NCBI RefSeq assembly: GCF_014696435.1
Contig: NZ_JACJQG010000023.1
Span: 1-64,000 of the forward strand
Length of the DNA stretch: 64,000 bases
Direction: 5' to 3'
Source of the DNA: Calothrix anomala FACHB-343
Lineage (GTDB): Bacteria; Cyanobacteriota; Cyanobacteriia; Cyanobacteriales; Nostocaceae
Part shown: positions 26,760 through 35,423 of the stretch, one piece after another
How positions within the stretch are numbered: the first letter of the stretch is position 1
Layout of the letters: each line of letters opens with the position of its first letter
The notes under the pieces: generated by a model
What the model was told of the DNA's origin: nothing
What the model saw: only the letters and a program-made list of their open reading frames with translations
The model's database searches: none
Position numbers and translations under genes: made by a program

Positions 26760-27194
26760 TTCTGGCTCCTATGCCCAAATTGGGCGACAACTAGAGGTTG
26801 AATGCTGACTAATATTCGTCTGGCTAATTAACTCGCTGATGTCGGTAACTCATGCACTCATTTAGGTATTCGGCATTCGCTTGTTTAGTGGTTCACCACA
26901 TGAGAGCGACAGTTTTGTGTAGTTATATTAAATACTATAACAAAATATTTACAAAATGGAGTCTGGTGAGATAGACACCTAAGCAAAGAAACATTATTTG
27001 TGATTTGGCTTGCAGATTGGAATTTTTCCCGTTTCATCAATAGTCAATAAAAACGAGTTGCCCCTTTAACAACATCAAGCATGAGCAAGATTAGTTAAAG
27101 GGGCTATTTAATGCAGCCATAATATTGAATTTAGGTCAATAAACCACAAATGTAGCGAACAAACAACCCATGCGTGTTAATTCACACCAGTTTC
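26760..27194. other. nblA upstream region, 435 bases
   Basis: No gene. Includes the nblA promoter region and a strong hairpin at 27060-27104 that probably ends the transcript of the small peptide gene further upstream. Confidence 0.5.
27050..27104 (-). terminator. Terminator-like hairpin downstream of the 51-residue peptide gene
   Basis: Perfect 11-base stem GCCCCTTTAAC / GTTAAAGGGGC with a 23-base loop. Read on the minus strand, it is followed by AACTCGTTTTTATTG, giving a T-run after five bases. It lies 90 bases after the stop of the small gene. Confidence 0.55.
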
Positions 27195-27350
27195 TTAGCG
27201 CATAGAAGCAAACAGCGAGTTAACAATTGTGGCTGGTGTTTCTGGCAAAGACACTGAAGACTTTGTTTGAACTCTAGTATTTGGGCTAAGACCTACTATT
27301 AAATGAAGTAAGAAAGTGATAATGGCGGCTTGCACAAGTTTTTCTGGCAT
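27195..27350 (-). CDS. Small membrane peptide, 51 aa
   Basis: A short gene starting at the ATG at 27350 with a very good Shine-Dalgarno (AAGGAG, eight bases upstream). The product begins MPEKLVQAAIITFLLHLIVGL, an amphipathic start leading into one membrane helix, followed by a Ser/Thr/Pro-rich tail ending SLFASMR. Coding character is supported by the Shine-Dalgarno, the coherent hydrophobic segment and a terminator-like hairpin downstream. Family unknown. It is divergent to nothing obvious and could be a small regulatory or photosystem-associated peptide; that is a guess. Confidence 0.6.
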   Translation of the reverse strand: MPEKLVQAAIITFLLHLIVGLSPNTRVQTKSSVSLPETPATIVNSLFASMR

Positions 27351-27544
27351 GGCAGGTCTCCTTCTCAACGGAAAGCGTTTTTACATTGACTAGCTACTCT
27401 AACTACACCCTGTACTATTGCATTACCGAAAATTGTTTAATATTCCGGATAATTGCCCATAACAATCTTGAAGAATTGTTTAAAAAGTTACCCACACCTG
27501 ACAAAAAAGCACCAATCAGGTGCAGATGTTAATAAATTTCGTCA

Positions 27545-27842
27545 TCAGAAAAATGGGTAGAAACCCCGTCCTATAAGGACGGCTTTACAAGCCCCTTACG
27601 GGGACTGATTTTTAAATGGCGATAAGCCCAGGAAACCAGCAAAACCCGTTTAAGTCCCTTCCCGCAACACAGATAAGATGTCCTGTCTAACAGCACCTAA
27701 CCAATTAGGCTTGCAGATAGTCCAGACTAGGGAAGTATCTGGAAGTGCGTACCAACCTGTGTCTCAATGCGGTATTCACCTCTTGCGTTGCCTAAATTGG
27801 TTTAGACAATCCTCACCCTTCAAGGGTGAGGTTGGTGAACAT
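27545..27842. mobile_element. Probable relic of an IS200/IS605-type element end
   Basis: The stretch begins with nested hairpins: an inner GTCC/GGAC pair in CCCCGTCCTATAAGGACGG, then TTACAAGCC and CCCCTTACGGGG (27562-27607). This resembles the hairpin and omega-RNA-like right end that follows tnpB in cyanobacterial IS200/IS605 elements. Another hairpin, TCACCCTTCAAGGGTGA, lies at 27812-27828. No open tnpA or tnpB frame remains. The assignment rests on resemblance only. Confidence 0.4.
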
Positions 27843-27960
27843 GCTACAAAAATTTTGCAGCCAACCCACAAACATCTAGATTAGTTACCACGACTTGCGG
27901 ATATCGATTAAGACACAGACTACGGATAAAAAGTTCCCGAAGCCGCAAGGCAGACAAATG

Positions 27961-27990
27961 ACAATTGTAGAGACGCGATTCATCGCGTCT
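27961..27990. repeat. GACGCGAT palindrome, copy 3
   Basis: ACAATTGTAG followed by AGACGCGATTCATCGCGTCT, the reverse orientation of copy 1. Confidence 0.9.
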
Positions 27991-27999
27991 TTGCCTTCG

Positions 28000-28057
28000 C
28001 CCCATGCCCCATGCCCCATGCCCCATGCCCAATACCCAATACCCAATACCCAATACT
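28000..28057. repeat. Tandem repeat CCCATGC / CCCAATA heptamers
   Basis: About eight heptamer copies, first CCCATGC then CCCAATA. In reverse complement they equal the CATGGGG/TATTGGG arrays at 8760-8806. Confidence 0.9.
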
Positions 28058-28103
28058 CAAAAACAAACGATAAAATGGATTGAAATAGCTACAAGCAGGC
28101 TGC

Positions 28104-28709
28104 ATGATTCCTATAGTCATTGAACAATCGGGTCGCGGCGAACGCGCCTTTGATATCTACTCACGGCTGTTGCGTGAGCGGATCATCTTTTTAGGACAAC
28201 AGGTTGATAACTCCATAGCGAACTTGATTGTTGCCCAACTACTATTTTTAGATGCTGAAGACCCGGAGAAAGATATTTATTTATACATCAATTCTCCTGG
28301 TGGTTCGGTGACAGCCGGTATGGGCATATTTGACACTATGAAGCATATCCGCCCAGATGTCTGTACCATTTGTACCGGATTAGCGGCGAGTATGGGTGCT
28401 TTCCTCCTCAGCGCTGGTACTAAAGGTAAGCGGATGAGTCTACCCCATTCTCGGATTATGATTCACCAACCTCTAGGTGGCGCGCAAGGACAAGCAACTG
28501 ATATTGAAATTCAAGCGCGAGAAATTTTGTATCACAAGCGGCGGCTAAATGACTATCTAGCCGAACATACAGGGCAACCCCTAGAACGCATCGCAGACGA
28601 TACTGAACGCGACTTTTTCATGTCGCCAGAAGAAGCCAGAGAATATGGCTTAATTGACCAAGTAATTGACCGCCATTCTGCTGGTAGCCGTCCAATGGCT
28701 GTTGTTTAG
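28104..28709 (+). CDS. clpP: ATP-dependent Clp protease proteolytic subunit ClpP
   Basis: 201 residues. The catalytic triad of serine peptidase family S14 is complete: Ser96 in [11 protein letters not shown], His121 in [11 protein letters not shown] and Asp near residue 170 in RIADDTERD. The usual ClpP motifs [18 protein letters not shown] and [13 protein letters not shown] are present. Fourteen such subunits form the proteolytic chamber working with ClpC or ClpX. Cyanobacteria have several clpP genes; which paralogue this is cannot be decided here. The stop codon is directly followed by a tandem repeat and then by a strong terminator. Confidence 0.95.
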   Translation: MIPIVIEQSGRGERAFDIYSRLLRERIIFLGQQVDNSIANLIVAQLLFLDAEDPEKDIYLYINSPGGSVTAGMGIFDTMKHIRPDVCTICTGLAASMGAFLLSAGTKGKRMSLPHSRIMIHQPLGGAQGQATDIEIQAREILYHKRRLNDYLAEHTGQPLERIADDTERDFFMSPEEAREYGLIDQVIDRHSAGSRPMAVV

Positions 28710-28762
28710 TCATTGGTCATTGGTCATTGGTCATTGGTCATTGGTCATTGGTCATTGGTCAA
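28710..28762. repeat. Short tandem repeat, TCATTGG heptamer
   Basis: Seven copies of TCATTGG starting right at the clpP stop codon. Confidence 0.95.
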
Positions 28763-28769
28763 TTGTTAG

Positions 28770-28795
28770 AGACGCGATTAATCGCGTCTGTACAA
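28770..28795. repeat. GACGCGAT palindrome, copy 4
   Basis: AGACGCGATTAATCGCGTCT, a perfect palindrome (centre TTAA), followed by GTACAA. Confidence 0.9.
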
Positions 28796-28832
28796 TAGTC
28801 AATAGTCAATGGTCATTTACACCATTTAATTA

Positions 28833-28882
28833 AACCCCATTCAACAATCCTGACTCATGAGGAAAGTTGAACGGGGTTTTTT
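28833..28882 (+). terminator. Bidirectional Rho-independent terminator
   Basis: A 13-base stem (AACCCCATTCAAC with GTTGAACGGGGTT, one mismatch) around a 20-base loop, followed by TTTTTT. It ends clpP transcription and, on the other strand, lies 38 bases beyond the stop of the convergent 290-residue gene. Confidence 0.85.
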
Positions 28883-28919
28883 GCTAATTACAAATGACAA
28901 ATGATAAATGACCAATTAA

Positions 28920-29792
28920 TCAAAATCCGGCTATGGGATCTGGCTGAGATTGTAGGTATTGCAGAAAGGTATATAACTCGTCTTCGGTAAGTAAAGTTCG
29001 TCCGCGCTTACCGTAGGTTTTAATTAAATACTCCCTTCCTTGTTCTGGTGTCCAGCCTAAACGTTGTAGTTCGACATCTGTTTTGGCTATGACATCAGAT
29101 AAATCTACAGGTTCGCTTTTCTTTTTTCTCTTACTGGCTGTTGTTGGTGTCGCAACGTCTTCTGATGAACTATGGTTACGGGGTGTAAAGGGAGTGACAT
29201 TACTAGGAGTCACCCCAGATAAAGGTTGATTGTCAGGATTTTTCCCAAAAATACTGCCTAAGTTATCGCTAGGTGTATCAAATTGGCTGGAAATTTCGCT
29301 GGAAATTTCATTAGTGGTAGAGAAGTTGTGATTTAATTCCTGACTGTAAGTAGGGATTTTACTAGCGGTAGCTGTATCATTAGCGAACAATTCGCGATCG
29401 CTCTTTACATTATCCCCAGTTATACTTTGTCCCGCAAAGGATGGTACAGCAGGTTCTTGACTATTAACAAATTCCCTTTCCTTGATTGGTGAATAAGCAG
29501 GTTCATTCAATCCACTCGTCAAGCTAGCAGGTTTAGGCTGTACCTGTGCTGGAACTTGGGGAGCAGCTGTCACCGTTGCTTGGGGTGCTTTTTCCATTCC
29601 CAAAACCATTAGCGCTCTCATTCTCGCTTGATCTTCTGCTGCTTCTACGGTATCTGCTGCGGCTAAACCAGTGGCGCGGGTAACGCCATCAATTTGTACG
29701 CTAGCGCGAACTATATATTTTCCTTGAAAAATTTGCACTAACTCAGAAATAAGACTACCTTTGGGATACAAGCTCTGGAATTGAGCCAACAT
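28920..29792 (-). CDS. Conserved cyanobacterial protein with disordered middle, 290 aa
   Basis: Three parts are visible. Residues 1-70 form a small alpha/beta domain (GKYIVRASVQIDGVTRATGLAAADTVEAAEDQARMRALMVLG) that resembles the RASV/TGxA pattern of Rad52/ERF-like single-strand annealing proteins or a dsRBD-like fold. Residues 70-220 are low-complexity, rich in Pro, Ser, Thr and Asn. The C-terminal 60 residues (ELQRLGWTPEQGREYLIKTYGKRGRTLLTEDELYTFLQYL) form a helical module also seen at the end of some recombination-mediator proteins. I therefore suspect a nucleic-acid role, with low confidence. The gene is convergent to clpP and shares its terminator. Confidence 0.6.
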   Translation of the reverse strand: MLAQFQSLYPKGSLISELVQIFQGKYIVRASVQIDGVTRATGLAAADTVEAAEDQARMRALMVLGMEKAPQATVTAAPQVPAQVQPKPASLTSGLNEPAYSPIKEREFVNSQEPAVPSFAGQSITGDNVKSDRELFANDTATASKIPTYSQELNHNFSTTNEISSEISSQFDTPSDNLGSIFGKNPDNQPLSGVTPSNVTPFTPRNHSSSEDVATPTTASKRKKKSEPVDLSDVIAKTDVELQRLGWTPEQGREYLIKTYGKRGRTLLTEDELYTFLQYLQSQPDPIAGF

Positions 29793-30864
29793 AATACTGC
29801 CACCAATTTTAATTCTGTTGAATAAAGGGGGTGATACTAACTATGTATACAAGCTAGTACCTCTGCCGAATAAACCAAAAGTTAATTTTGGCTGTGGGAT
29901 TTGAAATGTGGGATTGAACCCAAGCACCCCAGAAAGAAGGTTAGAGGATTTTTCCTAAATTTTGAATTTGTTCCTCCCAGCAGTGGCGCGGGATCAAGCC
30001 ACAAAATCCCTCATCGGCAATATCAAAAGAATTGTATTCTTTTGCGCTGGATACTTTGTCAAATGATATGTTGATTTCCGGCATGACGTACTACGAAATC
30101 AAATTTTCTCCCCTCCTCACTTTCATAGCAGCTTGGCTGGAGAGGAAACTGTAACCAGATGTCACAAACTTTGCCATGCTCTCATGGATCGAAGTAATCT
30201 TCGCTCCTCACTCCTGTGTCCCGATTGTAGCAGTAGCTCTTTTGCGAGAACATTTTTGGCTACTAATCATCAAATCTGAGTAGGAGTGCAGGCAATGCTA
30301 TACTAATTACCCAATTCGATATGCAGAACTCTTTGTTGGAAATGCGCTCTAAATCTACAATAATGAAGGTAAGGTTCGCCCTCACTGCCCGTTAAGCTGC
30401 TTACCTAATTGTTACCGATTCTACATATGGGAAAGTTAGGTCAATCGGCAGTTTCTCCTAGTAAAAATCAGATTCTAATGGCGTAAAAGTACCTTGAGTC
30501 TAGACAATTAAACACCTGTTTCCCTGTATAACGTTTTCAGGTCGCATGGGTATTTCTACCAGCCCGGCATCTCAAAACTAGTCGCGTAACTACCTTGTGG
30601 GGCAAAATCTTATCAGGCGTGCTTTGTCGGTTGGACTGGATGAAGGAACTCAAACCCAAGCGAACTCTGAGATTATCGTGCAGTGAGAAGCTTGTAGACG
30701 CTACTGCGAATTTTCGCCAGTTGAGTCAGCAAAACCCCTTGGAACTTCAGAATCCCTGCTTGAGGGTATTTAGTTTCTAGCTAGAGTCTGTAGTCCTTAA
30801 GGGTATACAGGAAACAACCAGATTAAAAGAAAAATGATGTTTTGACCAAAGGTCGGTTCACTGC
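29793..30864. other. Long intergenic region, about 1.07 kb
   Basis: No gene recognised. A 61-codon frame at 30595-30780 lacks support. The sequence is less AT-rich than other gaps (especially 30540-30780), so it may hold the remains of a gene or a non-coding RNA, but no known RNA family was recognised. Confidence 0.4.
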
Positions 30865-33219
30865 ATGGAATTTTCAATCGCTACACTCCTTGCCAATTTC
30901 ACCGATGATAAATTGGTAGCTCGTAAGGTTTTGGAAAAAAAACTTGGCTGCGAGGATGAACTTAGTTTAGAAAAACTTCACATTGCCCTGGAGATTTTAG
31001 AGAAAATTGGCATTCTTGTCAAAGAACGCGGTAAATATCGCCGGGTTGTGGAAGAAGGCTTAATTGAAGCTAAACTTCGCTGTTCTAGCAAAGGATTTTG
31101 CTTCGCAATTCAAGATGTGGAAGGGGCTGAGGATATTTATATCCGGGAAAGCCATCTGAGTAATGCTTGGAATGGCGATCGCGTTTTAGTCAGAGTCCTC
31201 AAAGAAGGTAGTCGTCGGCGTTCTCCAGAAGGCGAAGTCAAGCTGATTCTCGAACGCTCTAATCACACTTTACTGGCGCGGATTAAGCAAGTAGAAAGCG
31301 GCTTCCGTGCGGTTCCTCTCGACGATCGCCTGTTGTTTGAACTCAAATTACAAACCAACGGGATGAAGTTAGATGAAGCACTCGACCACCTGGCCCATGT
31401 GGAAGTATTAAGGTATCCCTTAGCACAATATCCCCCATTGGGTCGAGTAGTGCAAATCTTGGGAAGCGATGCGGAAGCTGCTGCTGACATAGATTTGGTC
31501 ACCTGTAAGCACGACTTGAATCGTAATTTTACAGAAGCAGTGCTAGAAGCAGCTACCAAATTACCAAAAAGACTACTGAAAGCCGATCTGAAAAATCGCC
31601 TGGATTTACGCAATTTATTTACCTTCACCATTACCGGGGTCAACGGTGACCCGAAAGTAATAGAAAATGCCTTTAGTTTGGAAAAAACTGCCAATGGCTA
31701 TTGGCGTTTAGGATTTCATGTCACCGATGTTTCCCACTTTATCCAGCCAGATGAAATCTTAGATCGGGAAGCACTCAAGCGCGGGCGGTCGGTGTATCTG
31801 GGAGAATTAGTATTACCGATGCTCCCGGAAACCGTCGCCGATCGCTGTTCTTTGGTTGCTGGGAGCGATCGCCTCGCTTTATCATTCTTAATTACCATTG
31901 ATCCCAAATCGGGAGAAATCGAAGAATGGGAAATTCAACCCAGCATTGTTAACGTCGATAACAGTCTCACCAAGCCACAAGCCGAAGCTGTCCTCGCAGG
32001 CGAACAGCACAAACAACCAGAACAGGTGGTGCAAACTTTGCAAAACCTGGAAGGATTACGGAAAATCCTGAAACAGGTGCGTTTAGATCGCGGTAGCTTA
32101 CAGTTAAATTTACCGCCCAGTCAAAATCCCTACTACGATGAGGGAATTCTCGGTGCGGTAGTCGTCAATGATTTACCAGTTCATTCTCTAATTACAGAGT
32201 TAGTCCTGTTAGTAAATCAACTCATCTCTAGCCATTTCAGCGCTTTGGGAGTCCCCGCCATTTGGCGCGTTCAAGGTACACCCGACGCCGAAGATGTCCA
32301 AGAAATGCTGAAATTGGCAATTAACTTAGGTGTGGAACTGTCTCTAGAACCAGAAGTAGATATTCAACCCTTAGATTATCAACATTTAACTAGGGCGTTT
32401 GTGGAATCTGCTTCCGAGCAAGTATTAACATATTTGTTACAAGATACACTCAAGCCATCAAGTTATAGCACCACCAAAGCACCGCACTTTGGGCTAGCTT
32501 TACCGGAATATGTCCACTTTACAGCCCCCTTACGACGGTATCCTGATTTACTCTTGCAGCGCGTATATTACACATTACTCGAACACGGACGCGATCGCCG
32601 CAACACCCGCGTGAAAGAACGTGTCAATCTGCGCCATTCTTCTTCCCACATTGAAATTAACTGGAACGTTCTACCCCCAGAATTGCAACAAGAACTGCAA
32701 AGCGATTTAACGCGGGTAATTATCCAAATTAACGACCGGGAAAAAGAAGTTCAAGAAGCCGAAGCCGATTTAGCCGGACTGCAAAAAGCCCAACTAATGA
32801 AACAGCGCATCGGCCAAGTATTTCAAGGCGTCATTACTGGCGTGCAATCCTACGGTTTCTTTGTAGAAATTGAAGTTCCCGCCAGCGAAGTGGAAGCTAG
32901 TAGCCATCTTGGCGTCCCCTTGCGGGTTGAAGGGTTGGTACATGTCAGTTCCCTTAAAGATGACTGGTATGAATACCGCGCCAGACAACAAGCCTTATTT
33001 GGGCGAAAAAATCGTGCTTCTTATCGATTAGGCGATCGCGTTTCTGTTCAAGTTAAGAGTGTTGATTACTACCGTCAGCAAATCGACCTCGTTACAGTGG
33101 GTAGCGATGGCGTCGCTAAAGGCTTGGATCTCAACAGCCAGAATGACGATTTATCGGAAATTTATCTCTCAGCCCATCTCGATCCGGCTGACTTAGAACC
33201 TTACGAGGAGGATGAGTAA
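30865..33219 (+). CDS. RNB-domain protein (RNase II/Zam-like), catalytic Asp cluster not conserved
   Basis: 784 residues: an N-terminal winged helix and cold-shock part (residues 1-110), an RNB domain (about 235-590) and a C-terminal S1 domain (about 650-750, GQVFQGVITGVQSYGFFVEIEV). RNB landmarks such as FHVTDVSHFIQPDEILDREALKRG, LPMLPETVADRCSL and YVHFTAPLRRYPDL are clear. At residues about 254-270, where active RNase II/R have DGEDARDFDDA, the protein reads ITGVNGDPKVIENA, so the Mg-binding aspartates are missing. It may be an inactive RNA-binding relative, as could be true of cyanobacterial Zam. The ubiX gene overlaps its end by eight bases. Confidence 0.85.
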   Translation: MEFSIATLLANFTDDKLVARKVLEKKLGCEDELSLEKLHIALEILEKIGILVKERGKYRRVVEEGLIEAKLRCSSKGFCFAIQDVEGAEDIYIRESHLSNAWNGDRVLVRVLKEGSRRRSPEGEVKLILERSNHTLLARIKQVESGFRAVPLDDRLLFELKLQTNGMKLDEALDHLAHVEVLRYPLAQYPPLGRVVQILGSDAEAAADIDLVTCKHDLNRNFTEAVLEAATKLPKRLLKADLKNRLDLRNLFTFTITGVNGDPKVIENAFSLEKTANGYWRLGFHVTDVSHFIQPDEILDREALKRGRSVYLGELVLPMLPETVADRCSLVAGSDRLALSFLITIDPKSGEIEEWEIQPSIVNVDNSLTKPQAEAVLAGEQHKQPEQVVQTLQNLEGLRKILKQVRLDRGSLQLNLPPSQNPYYDEGILGAVVVNDLPVHSLITELVLLVNQLISSHFSALGVPAIWRVQGTPDAEDVQEMLKLAINLGVELSLEPEVDIQPLDYQHLTRAFVESASEQVLTYLLQDTLKPSSYSTTKAPHFGLALPEYVHFTAPLRRYPDLLLQRVYYTLLEHGRDRRNTRVKERVNLRHSSSHIEINWNVLPPELQQELQSDLTRVIIQINDREKEVQEAEADLAGLQKAQLMKQRIGQVFQGVITGVQSYGFFVEIEVPASEVEASSHLGVPLRVEGLVHVSSLKDDWYEYRARQQALFGRKNRASYRLGDRVSVQVKSVDYYRQQIDLVTVGSDGVAKGLDLNSQNDDLSEIYLSAHLDPADLEPYEEDE

Positions 33220-33856
33220 ATCTACTAGTAATCGAGTGTCTAATCACACATATCCTTTAATTCTCGGCGTATCAGGCGCATCTGGCTTGATTTACGCCGT
33301 TCGTGCTCTAAAATACCTGCTAGCAGCAGATTATCAAGTTGAATTAGTGGCTTCCAAATCAACCTACATGGTTTGGCAAGCCGAGCAAGATATCAAAATG
33401 CCATCGGAAGCCGCCGCGCAAGAGCAATTTTGGCGCGAACAAGCAGGAGTTAGCAATTCCGGGAAACTACGTTGTCATCCTTGGAGCGATGTGGGAGCTG
33501 GGATTGCTAGCGGCTCCTTTCGCACTTTGGGCATGATTGTCATGCCATGCAGCATGAGTACCGTTGCTAAATTAGCAGTTGGCTTAAGTTCCGATTTACT
33601 CGAACGCGCTGCTGATGTGCAGATGAAAGAAGGCCGCAAATTAGTCATTGTTCCCCGGGAAACTCCTTTTAGCCTGATTCACCTGCGTAACTTAACCGTT
33701 TTAGCCGAAGCTGGCGTTCGGGTTGTACCGGCAATTCCTGCTTGGTATCACAAACCTCAAAGTATTGAGGATTTAGTTGATTTTGTAGTTGCTCGTGCTT
33801 TAGATCAACTCGATATTGACTGCATCCCCATTCAGCGATGGCAAGGTCACCGTTAA
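33212..33856 (+). CDS. ubiX: Flavin prenyltransferase UbiX
   Basis: 214 residues with the family motifs LGVSGASGLIYAVRAL (flavin phosphate loop), IASGSFRTLGMIVMPCSMSTVAKLAVGLSSDLLERAADVQMKE and LVIVPRETPFSLIHLRNL. UbiX attaches a dimethylallyl group to FMN to make prenylated FMN, the cofactor of UbiD decarboxylases in quinone biosynthesis. The first 13 residues are a variable extension. Its start codon lies inside the end of the RNB gene (ATG within GAGGATGAG), so the two genes are translationally coupled. Confidence 0.95.
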   Translation: MSKSTSNRVSNHTYPLILGVSGASGLIYAVRALKYLLAADYQVELVASKSTYMVWQAEQDIKMPSEAAAQEQFWREQAGVSNSGKLRCHPWSDVGAGIASGSFRTLGMIVMPCSMSTVAKLAVGLSSDLLERAADVQMKEGRKLVIVPRETPFSLIHLRNLTVLAEAGVRVVPAIPAWYHKPQSIEDLVDFVVARALDQLDIDCIPIQRWQGHR

Positions 33857-33860
33857 AGTA

Positions 33861-33909
33861 GGAAGTATGAAGCATGAAGTTTGAAGTTTGAAGTCTGAAG
33901 TTTGAAGGA
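33861..33909. repeat. Tandem repeat, TTTGAAG-type heptamer
   Basis: About six imperfect copies of GAAGTTT / GAAGTAT / GAAGCAT after the ubiX stop. Confidence 0.85.
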
Positions 33910-33999
33910 TAAAATTTAAACCTAACTGGAGAAACCTCCTTTAACCTTCATCTTTGGTCTTTATTCTTCATTCTTTATCTTTTATTTTTTAACAATTTT

Positions 34000-34680
34000 A
34001 TGAGTGTAATTCGCTTAATTCTGTTGGTAGTGATATTGGGAGGGCTAACGCTTTTGTTAACCCAAAATTGGTCGCCTGAGATACCGTTAGTATTTCTCGG
34101 TATGCGGACTCAACCATTACCATTAGCAATGTGGATGTTACTTGCTACTACCGCAGGTGGTTTGACAACTTTATTTATCATGAGTTTGATCAAAGTATCA
34201 ACTTACTTTGTCCCAGAACAACGCCAAACTCGCTATAAATCAGCAACCAGACCCCGTAATCAAACAGCCTATAAACAACCAACACCTGAACCAGCACCAA
34301 CTAATCAAACAGAAAAACGTGCCAGCGATACATTTGATGATTGGAATACAAATAATCAAGATGATGACTGGAACTTAGAAGAAAATCCCCAGGAGACATC
34401 AGCATCTAGACAGCAAACTTCAGAATTTTCCGAGCCTAAAACCTATGAGCGTCAACAAGAACCTAAAAGTTCTTCTCAATCTGGTTCTGTTTACTCCTAC
34501 AACTACCGCGAGCCAAAAAATACAGCCGTTGGTAAAACCGAATCTGTTTACGATGCTGATTACCGAGTAATCGTTCCCCCCTATCAACCCCCGACTACCA
34601 ATCAAGCTAATGATGATGAAGATGATTGGAGCTTTTTTGATGACGACGAAGACTTTGAGGATGACAAACCTCGTCGCTAA
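34000..34680 (+). CDS. LapA-like two-helix membrane protein with acidic disordered tail
   Basis: 226 residues. Two membrane helices (about residues 4-20 and 42-64) with TQNWSPEIPLVFLGMRTQPLPLAMW between them match the LapA/DUF1049 layout. The remaining 150 residues are disordered and very acidic towards the end (DDEDDWSFFDDDEDFEDD), with repeats of DDWN and YRE. The tail probably lies in the cytoplasm and binds a basic partner. LapA-domain proteins of E. coli (LapA/LapB) act in envelope assembly; a related role here is only a possibility. Confidence 0.7.
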   Translation: MSVIRLILLVVILGGLTLLLTQNWSPEIPLVFLGMRTQPLPLAMWMLLATTAGGLTTLFIMSLIKVSTYFVPEQRQTRYKSATRPRNQTAYKQPTPEPAPTNQTEKRASDTFDDWNTNNQDDDWNLEENPQETSASRQQTSEFSEPKTYERQQEPKSSSQSGSVYSYNYREPKNTAVGKTESVYDADYRVIVPPYQPPTTNQANDDEDDWSFFDDDEDFEDDKPRR

Positions 34681-34734
34681 AGCTAGGGGCTAGAGGCTGG
34701 CGACGAAAAAATAAATAAAAAATGACAATTGTAC

Positions 34735-34754
34735 AGACGCGATTCATCGCGTCT
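34735..34754. repeat. GACGCGAT palindrome, copy 5
   Basis: AGACGCGATTCATCGCGTCT preceded by ACAATTGTAC. Confidence 0.9.
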
Positions 34755-34768
34755 CTAATGACCAATAA

Positions 34769-34966
34769 CTAATACTTAATTCCACAACGCTCCCGTGATT
34801 CTTGCCTGACGTTACCATTCATCGCTGCTTCTTGCAAACTCATAAAAGCGTTGAAATCTTCTAAATCATATCTAGTGGTTAATAAATGTCTTAATTGATT
34901 TTCTGCCTCTACAGTTAAATAGCCACATGCTAAAGCTTTTTTCACAACATCACGAATTCGAGTCAT
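34769..34966 (-). CDS. Small conserved hypothetical protein, 65 aa
   Basis: The frame is open from an upstream ATG at 34984, but the ATG at 34966 has GAGGTG at the right distance and gives MTRIRDVVKKALACGYLTVEAENQLRHLL, which looks like a natural start. The protein is soluble and helical, with two helix-rich halves and a basic C-terminus (RQESRERCGIKY). Related small proteins seem common in filamentous cyanobacteria; none has a function I can name. Confidence 0.65.
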   Translation of the reverse strand: MTRIRDVVKKALACGYLTVEAENQLRHLLTTRYDLEDFNAFMSLQEAAMNGNVRQESRERCGIKY

Positions 34967-34984
34967 GGCCGGCACCTCATACAT

Positions 34985-35423
34985 ACCACATTTATTGATC
35001 TGGACTGACTCAGGTGAAATTTTCCGTAGTTTCTTTAACTAAATTGTCAAAGTGACAAATATTTTTTGTACAATTTCAGTTAAAAAATAGTTATTTTTTA
35101 CACCTTGTATCTACCAGATTAGGGAACAAAAGCTTACAAGAACTGAATCTTACATCGCTTGCATTGTATTAGTAGAAACACAGTATTGTGTAAACCTAAA
35201 ATCGTTCCAGCAAAGAAAGTCTTAGCTATTGAGATTGACCGAATTTTTCCACTTAAAGTTTCAAACAATTTTTATTAAATTTCAATTAAGCCCAAGATAA
35301 CCAAGTGACAAGCCCTTAGTCACCTAACGCCAGTTATTAAATTCGTTAGAATTTCATTGTTAGTTTACTCTTCTTTGATATAAGAATCGTTAGTATATTG
35401 CCTAAGTTACTTTAATTACATTA
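34985..35423. other. Divergent intergenic region, 440 bases
   Basis: AT-rich. Includes the promoters of the small protein gene and of the NB-ARC gene. A GTGAC/GTCAC inverted pair lies around 35306-35323. Nothing else stands out. Confidence 0.4.

Larger units (their letters stand above)
27351..28103. other. Intergenic region with mobile-element relic and repeats
   Basis: No intact gene. Contains the structured IS200/IS605-like stretch at 27545-27842, a GACGCGAT palindrome (27971-27990) and tandem CATGCCC/CAATACC repeats reaching to 46 bases before the clpP start. Confidence 0.6.

Noticed and set aside
26760-27194. NtcA box in front of nblA
   Set aside because: Only imperfect matches (for example GTAACTCATGCACT) were found; none fits GTA-N8-TAC.
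27678-27884. 68-codon plus-strand frame in the mobile-element relic
   Set aside because: It runs through hairpin-forming sequence and has no family resemblance.
30595-30780. 61-codon frame before the RNB gene
   Set aside because: No ribosome-binding site, no recognisable domain, and no clear similarity.
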